NCBI RefSeq assembly: GCF_000964225.1
Contig: NZ_BAMZ01000030.1
Coordinates: forward strand, 1 to 37,286
Origin: Acetobacter syzygii
GTDB taxonomy: Bacteria > Pseudomonadota > Alphaproteobacteria > Acetobacterales > Acetobacteraceae
Direction of reading: 5' to 3'
Length of the DNA stretch: 37,286 nucleotides
Part shown: piece by piece, positions 1-6,126 of the stretch
How the letters are laid out: each line of letters starts with the position of its first letter
Position numbering within the stretch: position 1 is the first letter of the stretch
Notes under the pieces: generated by a model
Database searches by the model: none
The model's input: only the letters and a program-made list of their open reading frames with translations
What the model was told of the DNA's origin: nothing
Translations under genes and position numbers: made by a program

Positions 1-100
1 GCGCAAGCAAATCGTCCGTTGAGCGGCCAAAGTCTTTTCTTATGCCTGGAAGGGCATAAGTTGCGTGAAGGAGAGCAACGGAAACAGCATTATCACTCAT
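1..100 (-). CDS. partial phage protein of unknown function, 3' end outside window
   Basis: An open frame starts with ATG at 98-100 and runs leftward off the window edge, giving 33 residues (MSDNAVSVALLHATYALPGI then RKDFGRSTDDLLA). A purine-rich GGTGAGAGA precedes the start as a plausible ribosome binding site. It lies 50 bases downstream of the KilA-N gene on the same strand, so it may belong to the same transcript or continue the phage late gene block to the left. I do not recognise the family from this fragment. Its main value is to show that the element does not end at position 1. Confidence 0.5.
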   Translation of the reverse strand, partial: MSDNAVSVALLHATYALPGIRKDFGRSTDDLLA

Positions 101-150
101 TCTCTCACCAGCGTTGCCACCCCCGAAGGGATGGCTGGCCGTTACGGCGC

Positions 151-951
151 TTACGCTGGCACTTTCGCAAAAGGGCGCAGGAACTCCACCGTAGAAGGTT
201 TCCATTTAAGCATTTGCTGGGAGCCTGTGGACCCGGCCCTGACGCCATCAAACATGCGCCCGTAGGCCAAGCCTTTGTCGGTCATACTCCAGTTGCTGCT
301 GGAAGAAGATCCTTTGACGTGGACCTGTAGCCCCTTTTCTTCCAAAATCTTGTTCACCCTCTGTCCAGACAAGCCAAGCGGACGTCCAAGCTCAGTAACT
401 GTTTGGTAGTTATCCTGTGTGGGTGCCGTTCGAGTATCCAACCCAAGTGCCGGGAGAGGATTTTCTCCGCATTTATGCAGGCAATACCGGCCAGCATGGG
501 ATGCAGCCTGATTGTCATCAAGCCCAAGAGTTTTTGCTATCCCATATCCATCCCGGAAAGCCCGAAGCACAGGAGTTTTGCGGATGCGTTTGGGTTTTGG
601 AGCGGCGTCGGGGATTTGTCCCGTTACCAGCGCATCAAATGCCCGGATCACCTGAAGGTTAAATGATGGGCTGATCCACATCGCGTAGGCGTAGACCAGT
701 TCTTTGACGACATAGGTTCCACGGGTTGCATTCGGCCCCGTCGAAACAACGTTTTTAGGGTCAGGGGAAATTCCCCCAGACCTCAATTCCTCAATCAGCG
801 CTTCAGTTTGGGCATTCTTTGCCCACTCGTTCGGACCTTTCGAAGCGGGCAACCCCGCAGCCTTAAAGCAATCATTCAGGCAATACCGCCCTTCCGCATC
901 CTGACGGATAGTAGTGGAAAGAATGGTCAGGTTTGTGTTACTGTTTGTCAT
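151..951 (-). CDS. KilA-N domain antirepressor-like protein
   Basis: A 266-residue protein with an N-terminal KilA-N-type DNA-binding domain at about residues 10-110 (GRYCLNDCFKAAG, then NEWAKN, then an SPSFNLQVIRAFDAL helix) and a separate C-terminal domain from about residue 175 (TVTELGRPLGLSGQRVNKIL, a winged-helix-like segment). KilA-N proteins with distinct C-terminal domains are common phage antirepressors or DNA-binding regulators. The ATG at 951 is chosen over one at 981 because AGGAAAACAGCT precedes it and the longer form would overlap the upstream gene. It lies 10 bases downstream of an Arc-like repressor on the same strand, with a second ribbon-helix-helix gene divergent. This is the arrangement of the P22 immI region (arc-ant with divergent mnt). 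The antirepressor role is inference from that context. Confidence 0.8.
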   Translation of the reverse strand: MTNSNTNLTILSTTIRQDAEGRYCLNDCFKAAGLPASKGPNEWAKNAQTEALIEELRSGGISPDPKNVVSTGPNATRGTYVVKELVYAYAMWISPSFNLQVIRAFDALVTGQIPDAAPKPKRIRKTPVLRAFRDGYGIAKTLGLDDNQAASHAGRYCLHKCGENPLPALGLDTRTAPTQDNYQTVTELGRPLGLSGQRVNKILEEKGLQVHVKGSSSSSNWSMTDKGLAYGRMFDGVRAGSTGSQQMLKWKPSTVEFLRPFAKVPA

Positions 952-961
952 AGCTGTTTTC

Positions 962-1144
962 CTATTCAGCGTGAGAGGCATCAGAGCGGTTTTCGAGGCC
1001 GTGCTCTGGTGCCTTTTCTTTTTCCAAATTGCGTAAGATCGACCGAATTTCGCCGTTTAAAGTTCGATCATTTGCCTCCGCGCGCCTTCTCAAAAAATCG
1101 ACCAAAGGCTTTTCAATGCGGAAAGTGATATTTTGCGTCTGCAC
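962..1144 (-). CDS. Arc-like ribbon-helix-helix repressor
   Basis: A 60-residue protein matching the Arc/MetJ ribbon-helix-helix pattern: a beta strand (QNITFRIEKPL) followed by two helices (VDFLRRRAEANDRTLNGEIR, then SILRNLEKE). Such proteins bind DNA as dimers through the strand. The start codon is GTG at 1142-1144, with AGAGGA five bases upstream. It sits at the head of a leftward operon with the KilA-N gene and faces a second RHH gene across a 95-bp region containing a long palindrome. By analogy with P22 Arc it probably represses its own promoter and thereby the downstream antirepressor-like gene. Fold assignment is good; target and role are inferred. Confidence 0.8.
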   Translation of the reverse strand: MQTQNITFRIEKPLVDFLRRRAEANDRTLNGEIRSILRNLEKEKAPEHGLENRSDASHAE

Positions 1145-1160
1145 AGCTTCCTCTTTTCAA

Positions 1161-1217
1161 ATGCAAGCAAAATGCGTGCATAGACAGGATATATGCATGC
1201 ACGCATATTGATTGCAA
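1161..1217. promoter_or_regulatory. palindromic operator between divergent RHH genes
   Basis: A perfect 10-bp inverted repeat, ATGCGTGCAT at 1172-1181 and ATGCACGCAT at 1197-1206, extends outward as an imperfect 21-bp dyad (1161-1181 against 1197-1217, 18 of 21 positions matching). The centre is AT-rich and palindromic (ATATATGCATGC). TTGCAA at 1212-1217 could serve as a leftward -35 element, with TATAT-rich sequence 17-18 bp further on as its -10. Two ribbon-helix-helix genes diverge from this region, so it is the obvious site for repression of both promoters. Confidence 0.7.
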
Positions 1218-1239
1218 GAGTTTTTTTTGGGAGTTTTTT

Positions 1240-1587
1240 ATGTCTGATTCTCGCCCCTCTGTGACGATACGCATGCCGTCAGTTTTGAAGGGAAAGATTG
1301 AGGAGAGGTCCAAAAGGCAGCTTCGTTCTCTAAATGCCGAAATCGTCTACCTACTTGGCTTTGCTATTGATGAGGTTGATGATTGGGAGCGCCATAAAGA
1401 CGCACAGGAAGTAATATTGCCTGATGATTGGTTAAATACACCTCCCATCGAAGATATGAATGAGCTAAGCGCCGACGAGCGCTCTCTTGTCCGCATGTGG
1501 CGGGCCATGAACGATGCGGAGCGCGCTGCCTTGAGAGCCGTGGCAGAGCGGCTTGCTGATAAGGCTGACTCCAGTGGGGCAGCGTAG
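1240..1587 (+). CDS. Mnt-like ribbon-helix-helix repressor
   Basis: A 115-residue protein. The N-terminus is an Arc/Mnt-type ribbon-helix-helix domain (SVTIRMPSVLKGKIEERSKR, then SLNAEIVYLLGFAI). The C-terminus (about residues 78-110) is a helical segment with the pattern ERSLVRMWRAMNDAER, which resembles the tail of the phage repressor encoded at 29163-29555. ATG at 1240 has GGGAG six bases upstream. It is transcribed divergently from the Arc-like/KilA-N pair over a shared palindrome, as mnt is from arc-ant in P22. It is longer than Mnt (about 83 residues). Repressor function is inferred from fold and position. Confidence 0.75.
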   Translation: MSDSRPSVTIRMPSVLKGKIEERSKRQLRSLNAEIVYLLGFAIDEVDDWERHKDAQEVILPDDWLNTPPIEDMNELSADERSLVRMWRAMNDAERAALRAVAERLADKADSSGAA

Positions 1588-1644
1588 AGCTAAACATATT
1601 GCATAGCCTACAAGCGTTAATAAAATCGTAATTTATATTGTTAT

Positions 1645-1669
1645 TGAATAATAAGAGAATTATTATTCA
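1645..1669. repeat. AT-rich perfect inverted repeat
   Basis: TGAATAATAA at 1645-1654 and TTATTATTCA at 1660-1669 form a perfect 10-bp dyad around GAGAA, in the AT-rich gap between the Mnt-like and lipoprotein genes. There is no GC-rich stem or clear T-run, so it is a weak terminator candidate. It could instead be an operator for the lipoprotein promoter just downstream. Confidence 0.5.
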
Positions 1670-1701
1670 TAAAAGCAATATAAAAGAGTGGAAAAATAAA
1701 G

Positions 1702-1729
1702 TTGTCAATTTTATGGCGCTTCATATTAT
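1702..1729 (+). promoter_or_regulatory. candidate sigma70-type promoter for lipoprotein operon
   Basis: TTGTCA at 1702-1707 and TATTAT at 1724-1729 are separated by 16 bp, about 43 bp upstream of the lipoprotein start. A small GACGA/TCGTC hairpin follows in the leader. The hexamers are close to consensus, but this is a by-eye call. Confidence 0.45.
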
Positions 1730-1771
1730 GCGTAAGACGATTCTCGTCGCAGTATATATTAAGGGTAGACT

Positions 1772-2290
1772 ATGATTAATTCTGGAAAAAAAATTGGTAT
1801 TTTGCTTGTCTCTTCCTTAACTCTTGCGGCTTGCTCTACTCCGGGCGAAGAAAATCGGGCCGATACGTATACCGCCGCGCAAGTAAACCAAAGACAAGCT
1901 GCTCAGGTTGTTAATATTCTCGCGGTTCTTCCAGCTAAAGTGCAAGTAAGCAACGAACGCAACCGACAGACAGCTCAAATTGTGGGTGGCATCTTGGGCG
2001 CGGGGCTTGGTGCTGGACTGGGCGCTGGCGTAGGCGGATCCGCTGGCCTTGGTGCTCTTGGTGGCGTGGGCGGTGCCGGGGCAGGTGTTGGTGCCGGGTC
2101 GCTGGTGCCTGGGAAAACCTTGGTTGAGGGCGTCTCGCTCACATACGAACAAAATAACCAGACCTTCAATTCTGCTCAGGTTGGCCGTGCGTGCGAGTAT
2201 ACTCGAGGGAAAGCGGTTATGATTCAAACAAGCCCGACAGAAACACGCATTCAGCCTAATCATGAGTGCCCGACTCCGCAGGCAAAATAA
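1772..2290 (+). CDS. glycine-zipper lipoprotein
   Basis: A 172-residue exported lipoprotein. The N-terminus is a short basic stretch and hydrophobic segment ending in the lipobox LAAC, so Cys21 should be lipidated after signal peptidase II cleavage. A Gly/Ala-rich segment at about residues 72-110 has regular small-residue spacing (GILGAGLGAGLGAGVGG) like the glycine-zipper segments of SlyB-type envelope proteins. The C-terminal part holds two cysteines (GRACEY and HECP) that could form a disulfide. ATG at 1772 follows AAGGGTAGACT. It is followed 16 bases later by a secreted coiled-coil protein, probably the same operon. Envelope location is well supported; the function is unknown. Confidence 0.75.
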   Translation: MINSGKKIGILLVSSLTLAACSTPGEENRADTYTAAQVNQRQAAQVVNILAVLPAKVQVSNERNRQTAQIVGGILGAGLGAGLGAGVGGSAGLGALGGVGGAGAGVGAGSLVPGKTLVEGVSLTYEQNNQTFNSAQVGRACEYTRGKAVMIQTSPTETRIQPNHECPTPQAK

Positions 2291-2306
2291 GGGGAAGAAT
2301 AAATCT

Positions 2307-2834
2307 ATGAAGCGCGTAGCATTAGCCGCACTCCTTCTGGTGCCCGCAGTCGCATCAGCACAGTCGACTTTGTCAGATCAGATCAATGCGGTTGATGCCG
2401 CGCAGCAAAATCATGATTATGTAGCACGCCAAGCGTGGGATGCTCAGCAACGTGCGCAACAAGCCGCATATGCGGCTGCGCAGGCGCGTGAAGCGAGAGC
2501 CGCAGCAGCAGCACGGGAAGTGGCTGCGGCTAGGCAGAAAAAACTTGATGCCAAAGAAGATCGGGATCAAGCTTATGAAGACAAGCTCCGCGATCTTGAT
2601 CTTCAAGAGCGTGAGGTTTCTTTACAAGCCAAGAAAACTGCCGTTTCTCGAGAAAACGATATCATTGATAGCGATCTTCAGAAAAAGAGCGCTGAAACTG
2701 ATTTGATTAAATCGCGAGCAGATTCAAATAGAAATCTCTCTGAAGGAACCAAAACCTTATTGGAAAAAAATGGGAACCGAGCCGAACTGGAAGGGCAAGC
2801 TGCGGTCAAGAAAGAATCTGGGTGGTTTCACTGA
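2307..2834 (+). CDS. periplasmic coiled-coil protein of unknown function
   Basis: A 175-residue protein with a cleavable signal peptide (MKRVALAALLLVPAVASA, then QSTLSDQ) and an almost entirely helical, charged body. The body includes an Ala/Gln/Arg-rich stretch (residues 40-75) and heptad-like Lys/Asp/Glu sequence (75-150), predicting a long coiled coil. ATG at 2307 is chosen because GGGGAAG lies just upstream and the signal peptide begins there; an in-frame ATG at 2262 would bury it. It follows a glycine-zipper lipoprotein, so the two probably act together at the envelope. I know of no experimentally defined function for this type of pair. Confidence 0.7.
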   Translation: MKRVALAALLLVPAVASAQSTLSDQINAVDAAQQNHDYVARQAWDAQQRAQQAAYAAAQAREARAAAAAREVAAARQKKLDAKEDRDQAYEDKLRDLDLQEREVSLQAKKTAVSRENDIIDSDLQKKSAETDLIKSRADSNRNLSEGTKTLLEKNGNRAELEGQAAVKKESGWFH

Positions 2835-3032
2835 TTTTCCAACCCAAAGTATTGAAGGCGGCTGCTTAGGAAGAAGCCTTCTGGGCATAACGGTCGGAGA
2901 AAGGGCTTCGCATAAATAGCCCCGCAAATGAGGTAGCTATGAGCAAGCTAACCCATAACGAGTGCGTCAAGTTGAGGGCAAATGCCCTCAACACCGCAGC
3001 GATACCCTTGCAAAATGTAGATACAATATACC

Positions 3033-3080
3033 TTGCCCCTCACCACCTTATCGTATATACAATAATGCATGAGATACGAT
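3033..3080 (+). promoter_or_regulatory. candidate promoter and operator of brnTA
   Basis: TTGCCC at 3033-3038 and TATACA at 3056-3061 are 17 bp apart. Dyad arms ATCGTAT (3050-3056) and ATACGAT (3074-3080) flank the brnT start codon, and GTATATAC at 3053-3060 is itself palindromic. The -10 lies so close to the ATG at 3069, with no Shine-Dalgarno between, that a leaderless mRNA is possible. BrnA antitoxins repress their own operons, so an operator here is expected. The rest of 2835-3032 holds only short imperfect hairpins and a doubtful small frame starting at 2939. Confidence 0.45.
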
Positions 3081-3332
3081 TGGGACGAAGCAAAACGACA
3101 GAGCAACATCGCCAAGCACGGCGTTGATTTTGTCGTGGCAGAAGGCTTTGAATGGGACGTTGCTCTCATCATGGCCAGCCAGAGCGCCAACGAGCCGCGC
3201 CTTGTCGCTGTCGCCCCAATCAATCTGCGGCTTCATGTTCTGGTATTCAGCATTGAAACCCGCATTGTCCGCATAATCAGCCTGCGCAAGGCCAACAAAC
3301 GGGAGGCGAAGCTCTATGCCGCGCAAACCTGA
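3069..3332 (+). CDS. brnT: BrnT family toxin (ribonuclease of type II TA)
   Basis: An 87-residue protein with the BrnT hallmarks: N-terminal YDWDEAKRQSNIAKHGVDF, the central strands RLVAVAPINLRLHVLVF, and the C-terminal RIISLRKANKREAKLY with its conserved Arg and Lys/Arg. BrnT toxins have a RelE-like fold, cleave RNA and inhibit translation until bound by BrnA. The gene overlaps the antitoxin gene by 17 bases, the usual toxin-first brnTA order. The start at 3069 has no visible ribosome binding site. Length agrees with the family (about 90). Identification is confident; whether it is active cannot be seen. Confidence 0.9.
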   Translation: MRYDWDEAKRQSNIAKHGVDFVVAEGFEWDVALIMASQSANEPRLVAVAPINLRLHVLVFSIETRIVRIISLRKANKREAKLYAAQT

Positions 3333-3618
3333 ATTTATCATGCCCACGGATGATGAAGATGCCCGGATCAATCAGGGCATTGCCATGGACCCGGACAGCC
3401 CGGAACTGACGAAGGCGGACTTCCTGCGGGCCCAGCCTGCCCAAGAGGTCGCCCCTGTCCTAGCCAACGCACGCCGAGTGCGCGGGCCGCAGAAAGCCCC
3501 CACGAAGGCACTCGTCTCTATACGGCTAGACCCCGATCTTGTGGAGTGCCTCAAGGCCAGTGGCCCCGGCTGGCAGAGCCGGGCAAATGATCTGCTGCGT
3601 CAGGCGGTGGGACTTTAA
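3316..3618 (+). CDS. brnA: BrnA family antitoxin
   Basis: A 100-residue protein overlapping the end of brnT. The N-terminal half is charged and probably flexible (FIMPTDDEDARINQGIAMDP), as expected for the toxin-binding part. The C-terminal half is a ribbon-helix-helix DNA-binding domain (KALVSIRLDPDLVECLKASG, then WQSRANDLLRQAVGL) typical of BrnA. BrnA neutralises BrnT and, as a dimer, represses the brnTA promoter. There is no other gene in the operon before the 290-bp gap that follows. The TA pair probably stabilises the prophage or serves in phage defence; that role is inference. Confidence 0.9.
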   Translation: MPRKPEFIMPTDDEDARINQGIAMDPDSPELTKADFLRAQPAQEVAPVLANARRVRGPQKAPTKALVSIRLDPDLVECLKASGPGWQSRANDLLRQAVGL

Positions 3619-3778
3619 GGCGTTCCCCATCTGTGTACCTTTTGGGGGCGGGTGGGTACTGGCAGATTGACGCTGCGCTCGGGTTGTGGAACATTAGGAG
3701 AACGATAGAACTCCTATGGCCGTTGGATTTTACGCGGAGTTAGTAAGGCCTCACTCATCATGATAAACCTCATCCAAG

Positions 3779-3827
3779 TTATCCACATGTGTATAACTTT
3801 TTCCACAAAAAACCGCCTTTATCCACA
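3779..3827. promoter_or_regulatory. DnaA-box cluster
   Basis: Three consensus DnaA boxes (TTATNCACA) lie within 49 bp: TTATCCACA at 3779-3787, the same site on the other strand as TGTGTATAA at 3788-3796, and TTATCCACA at 3819-3827. A relaxed TTTTCCACA sits at 3799-3807. The two first boxes abut as an inverted pair. The cluster lies in the 290-bp gap between brnA and the Panacea-type gene, otherwise without a recognisable gene. It could be a remnant or working origin element, or DnaA-responsive control of the downstream TA genes. Confidence 0.6.
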
Positions 3828-3853
3828 GATACAAAAAGTACCTTTGCTGATAG

Positions 3854-3875
3854 CTAACGGACAGTTATTCGTTAG
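3854..3875 (+). promoter_or_regulatory. inverted repeat upstream of Panacea TA pair
   Basis: CTAACG at 3854-3859 and CGTTAG at 3870-3875 form a 6-bp dyad with a 10-bp spacer, ending about 32 bp before the ATG at 3908. Its position suits an autoregulatory operator, but the arms are short and the assignment is tentative. Confidence 0.35.
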
Positions 3876-3907
3876 TGAAACAGTGCTTTTATGAAGAGAT
3901 TAAGCTG

Positions 3908-4375
3908 ATGGCGGACGTGAAAGAAGTGGCAAAATGGTTTCTTGCCGCTGTTGATCGACAGTCAGGCGAAGCTATTACGCACCTAAAGCTCCAGAAACTT
4001 ATCTATTACGCTCAGGCTTGGTATTTGGCCTTAGAGAATAAGGCTCTTTTCCCGGATAAGCTGGAGGCTTGGGCGCACGGCCCTGTATGCCGCAGTGTTT
4101 ACGATACCTACCGAGACTATGGTTGGGATGCATTGCCTGCGCCCGATGATGATATTGATCTGCTGCAATGCGAGATTGATCATCTTGAGATGATTATGGA
4201 TGCTTACGGCGATATGTCAGCTAAAAAACTTGAGCATCTCACGCATGGCGAAGAACCATGGATAGAAGCAAGGGGCGACTTACCAGCTGAAGCCCGATGC
4301 AATACGAAGATATCGCAAGACACGATGACTCGCTTCTACCAGAAGGTGTATCAGGCCGCTCAGGCAGATGGCTAA
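3908..4375 (+). CDS. Panacea domain (DUF4065/SocA-like) antitoxin
   Basis: A 155-residue protein with the characteristic Panacea/DUF4065 features: an N-terminal KEVAKWFLAAVD helix, the signature LKLQKLIYYAQAWYLAL, then EAWAHGPVCRSVYDTYRDYG, and late in the protein MSAKKLEHLTHGEEPWIEA. This domain was first described in GepA and the SocA antitoxin/proteolysis adaptor and is now known as a versatile antitoxin domain (PanA) paired with many different toxins. ATG at 3908 is preferred, with GAAGAG upstream; GTG at 3875 would add 11 residues. It overlaps the next gene by 8 bases, which fits an antitoxin-toxin pair. Confidence 0.85.
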   Translation: MADVKEVAKWFLAAVDRQSGEAITHLKLQKLIYYAQAWYLALENKALFPDKLEAWAHGPVCRSVYDTYRDYGWDALPAPDDDIDLLQCEIDHLEMIMDAYGDMSAKKLEHLTHGEEPWIEARGDLPAEARCNTKISQDTMTRFYQKVYQAAQADG

Positions 4376-4859
4376 AAATAGATCCCTAACGAAAGTCGCC
4401 AAGAGGCAGGAGCAAAACACAAAATCTCTTACACCTTCCCCCGGGGAAGTCATTATTACAGAGAGAGTCGCAAACGTTTTTGGTATTGGTAAAAGAGCAG
4501 CCAACGCTAACAATCGTGAAAGACCTTATGTAAGCCTAAAGTATTTCGATGGAAGCTATGAATGCTTTTCTGACTGGTCAAAACCGGATCTTGTTGCCTT
4601 CACAGATTTATTAAGGCGCCTATCTCAGATGTCATGGAGTGAAATTCTCGCGACAGGCGGAAAGAGGGGCGTAAAAACTGGGTTGGGTTGCACTAGACTA
4701 TTGTGCAGCCAATTGCCTAAATCGGTCACGAAAGATTTGTCTGAAGACCTCGCATATATGGAAATGCGAGTGAGCATTAAGGCCCGTATTCATGGCTTTA
4801 GAATGAATGAGGCATTTTTCCTGCTTTGCTTAGACAAAGACCATAAGATTTGCTCCTGA
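4368..4859 (+). CDS. putative toxin partner of the Panacea protein
   Basis: A 163-residue protein beginning inside the end of the Panacea gene (ATG at 4368), so translation is probably coupled. The N-terminus is basic and low-complexity. The middle has VSLKYFDGSYECFSDW, and the C-terminus has a strand pattern IHGFRMNEAFFLLCLDKDHK that recalls the last strands of small RelE-like or other nucleic-acid-acting toxins. I do not recognise a named family with certainty. Function as the PanT toxin is inferred from the overlap and from the known habit of Panacea genes to precede a toxin gene. Confidence 0.6.
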   Translation: MAKNRSLTKVAKRQEQNTKSLTPSPGEVIITERVANVFGIGKRAANANNRERPYVSLKYFDGSYECFSDWSKPDLVAFTDLLRRLSQMSWSEILATGGKRGVKTGLGCTRLLCSQLPKSVTKDLSEDLAYMEMRVSIKARIHGFRMNEAFFLLCLDKDHKICS

Positions 4860-4862
4860 AAT

Positions 4863-5084
4863 TTGGGCTACCCTCCCTCATTCTTGGATGGCAATACAAT
4901 CAAAGCCCTTTTATGCAGGGCTGTTGATTCCACCCCTGAGAGCGACGATACAAAAGCCAGCGTTAAACAGAAAGTAAAGGCGATGGGAGGCGAGGCCCTG
5001 AAAGATTTAACCTCATCTCTGATTTCGAAAGGGATTGAGAATGTGCCGGGCTTAGTTCAGTGGCTCGGAACAACGCTCGGCTGA
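4863..5084 (+). CDS. small hypothetical protein or gene remnant
   Basis: An open frame of 73 codons begins two bases after the stop of the preceding gene and in the same reading frame, from a TTG at 4863. Its C-terminus, ALKDLTSSLISKGIENVPGL then VQWLGTTLG, looks like the amphipathic or membrane-proximal tail of a larger protein. The start is weak and no ribosome binding site is clear; the first in-frame ATG is only at 4983. It may be a decayed fragment of another gene, or an extension reached by readthrough of the TGA at 4857-4859. Confidence 0.3.
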   Translation: MGYPPSFLDGNTIKALLCRAVDSTPESDDTKASVKQKVKAMGGEALKDLTSSLISKGIENVPGLVQWLGTTLG

Positions 5085-5139
5085 TATTTTCGCCCTCAAA
5101 GGAAATTGCCCCCGAGAAAGAAAACTTGGCGCTGAACTC

Positions 5140-5295
5140 CTACTCACCTAGTCGGATTGGAGCCTCAAAATCACTCGATCCGACAAATGGTGAGTTGGTC
5201 ATAACCATAAGGATTGCCCCCTTCGCGGTGGGTTCGAACCAGATTTTATCTATCTGAACAAGTATGTTTGTTGTTTCAGTTTTTGAGTTTGTCAC
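5140..5295 (-). CDS. small leftward hypothetical protein
   Basis: A 51-residue frame starting with GTG at 5293-5295, preceded by AAGGAGAGAAAC, one of the better ribosome binding sites in this region. The product includes ILVQIDKIWFEPTAKGAILM and ends FEAPIRLGE, with the alternating pattern of a small beta protein. It runs against all neighbouring genes from 1240 to 6082 and diverges from the secreted-protein gene at 5371. Family unknown; support is the ribosome binding site and protein-like composition only. Confidence 0.4.
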   Translation of the reverse strand: MTNSKTETTNILVQIDKIWFEPTAKGAILMVMTNSPFVGSSDFEAPIRLGE

Positions 5296-5370
5296 TTCGT
5301 TTCTCTCCTTTCTCTCGCGCAAGACGCGCTTCCCCGCTATCCTCCCTACCAAAATGTAATGGAGGCGCAC

Positions 5371-5766
5371 TTGAATAAGCTACTGATTGTCACATCTGCT
5401 CTATCTTCCTTTATGGCTGTTACAGTTAATGCCGCTCCCTTAACCGATCTCCCGGAGCAGATTGGCACTTGCGTTTTTACTCATGTAAAATCTGTAGAAA
5501 CGCGCTTGCAGGAAGCGGGAGGGAAACCTATTCCAGATTCAGGATCTGCAATTAACTTCGTGAATGGTGGTTACCAGGTTTCCTATAACCAGATCCCTGA
5601 GGTTGACTCTTCTCAAGTTGGCGACCGGGTCATGATGTGTTTGGCATTCGTGCCAGCTAACTGCCCTGCGGGTGATGATAGAGGGAAAATTTACACGACA
5701 ACAAACTTTAGAACTGGCCGTTCTTGGACTTTGCCAGATTCTGAGCATGATTGCGGTGGCGCTTAA
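5371..5766 (+). CDS. secreted protein of unknown function
   Basis: A 131-residue protein with a signal peptide (MNKLLIVTSALSSFMAVTVNA) and a mature part containing four cysteines (IGTCVF, MMCLAF, ANCPAG, HDCGGA), probably two disulfides. TTG at 5371 is chosen because GGAGG lies five bases upstream; the in-frame ATG at 5359 would put that sequence inside the gene. The motifs NGGYQVSYNQIP, GDRVMMCL and the ending WTLPDSEHDCGGA are, in my recollection, shared by a widespread uncharacterised family of small exported proteobacterial proteins. It lies upstream of the superinfection immunity gene and may be co-transcribed. Function unknown. Confidence 0.7.
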   Translation: MNKLLIVTSALSSFMAVTVNAAPLTDLPEQIGTCVFTHVKSVETRLQEAGGKPIPDSGSAINFVNGGYQVSYNQIPEVDSSQVGDRVMMCLAFVPANCPAGDDRGKIYTTTNFRTGRSWTLPDSEHDCGGA

Positions 5767-5815
5767 TTTTCCCGGAGAAAGCCCGACTATAACTGGAGCG
5801 GAAGGTTGAAATGAA

Positions 5816-6082
5816 ATGATTGACGGGGCTACGCAGACTTATTCGGTCTGGCATTACGTTATTTTTGTCTTTCCGGTGTTTTTTGCCATTTACTTCCTTC
5901 CAACCATTGTCTCCCTATGCAGAGACAGTACGAAAAAAGGGGCAGTAATCTGCGTCAATGTTCTCCTTGGGTGGACGCTTGTGGGATGGATCATATCTTT
6001 GGTTATGGCCCTTTCTTACGAAAGGAAGAGCGATTACCAACTTAAAATGGCTGCATTATCCAAGATCATTAACAATCCTTAG
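5816..6082 (+). CDS. superinfection immunity protein (T4 Imm-like)
   Basis: An 88-residue membrane protein with two transmembrane segments, VIFVFPVFFAIYFLPTIVSL and VICVNVLLGWTLVGWIISLV, separated by a short charged loop (RDSTKK). The signature FAIYFLPTIV ... NVLLGWTLVGWIISLV is that of the superinfection immunity family (Imm_superinfect, as in phage T4 Imm). That protein sits in the inner membrane and blocks DNA injection by related phages. A purine-rich GCGGAAGG lies upstream. It points toward the tape-measure gene and ends 44 bases from it. As a moron it would benefit the lysogen by excluding other phages. Confidence 0.85.
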   Translation: MIDGATQTYSVWHYVIFVFPVFFAIYFLPTIVSLCRDSTKKGAVICVNVLLGWTLVGWIISLVMALSYERKSDYQLKMAALSKIINNP

Positions 6083-6126
6083 CCTCATCTTCGTTACTAT
6101 CGCAGAAAGTCAGGGCAACAGAAGCA

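Noticed and set aside
1..6. GCGCAA at the window start matching GCGCAA at 37280-37285 as an attachment repeat
   Set aside because: Six bases are too short, and the left edge lies inside a coding frame, so the element continues leftward.
2939..3127. Small rightward frame with GAGGTAGCT before its ATG
   Set aside because: It overlaps the start of brnT by 58 bases in another frame and its second half is not protein-like. Only the first 20 residues look plausible, perhaps a remnant of a displaced gene.
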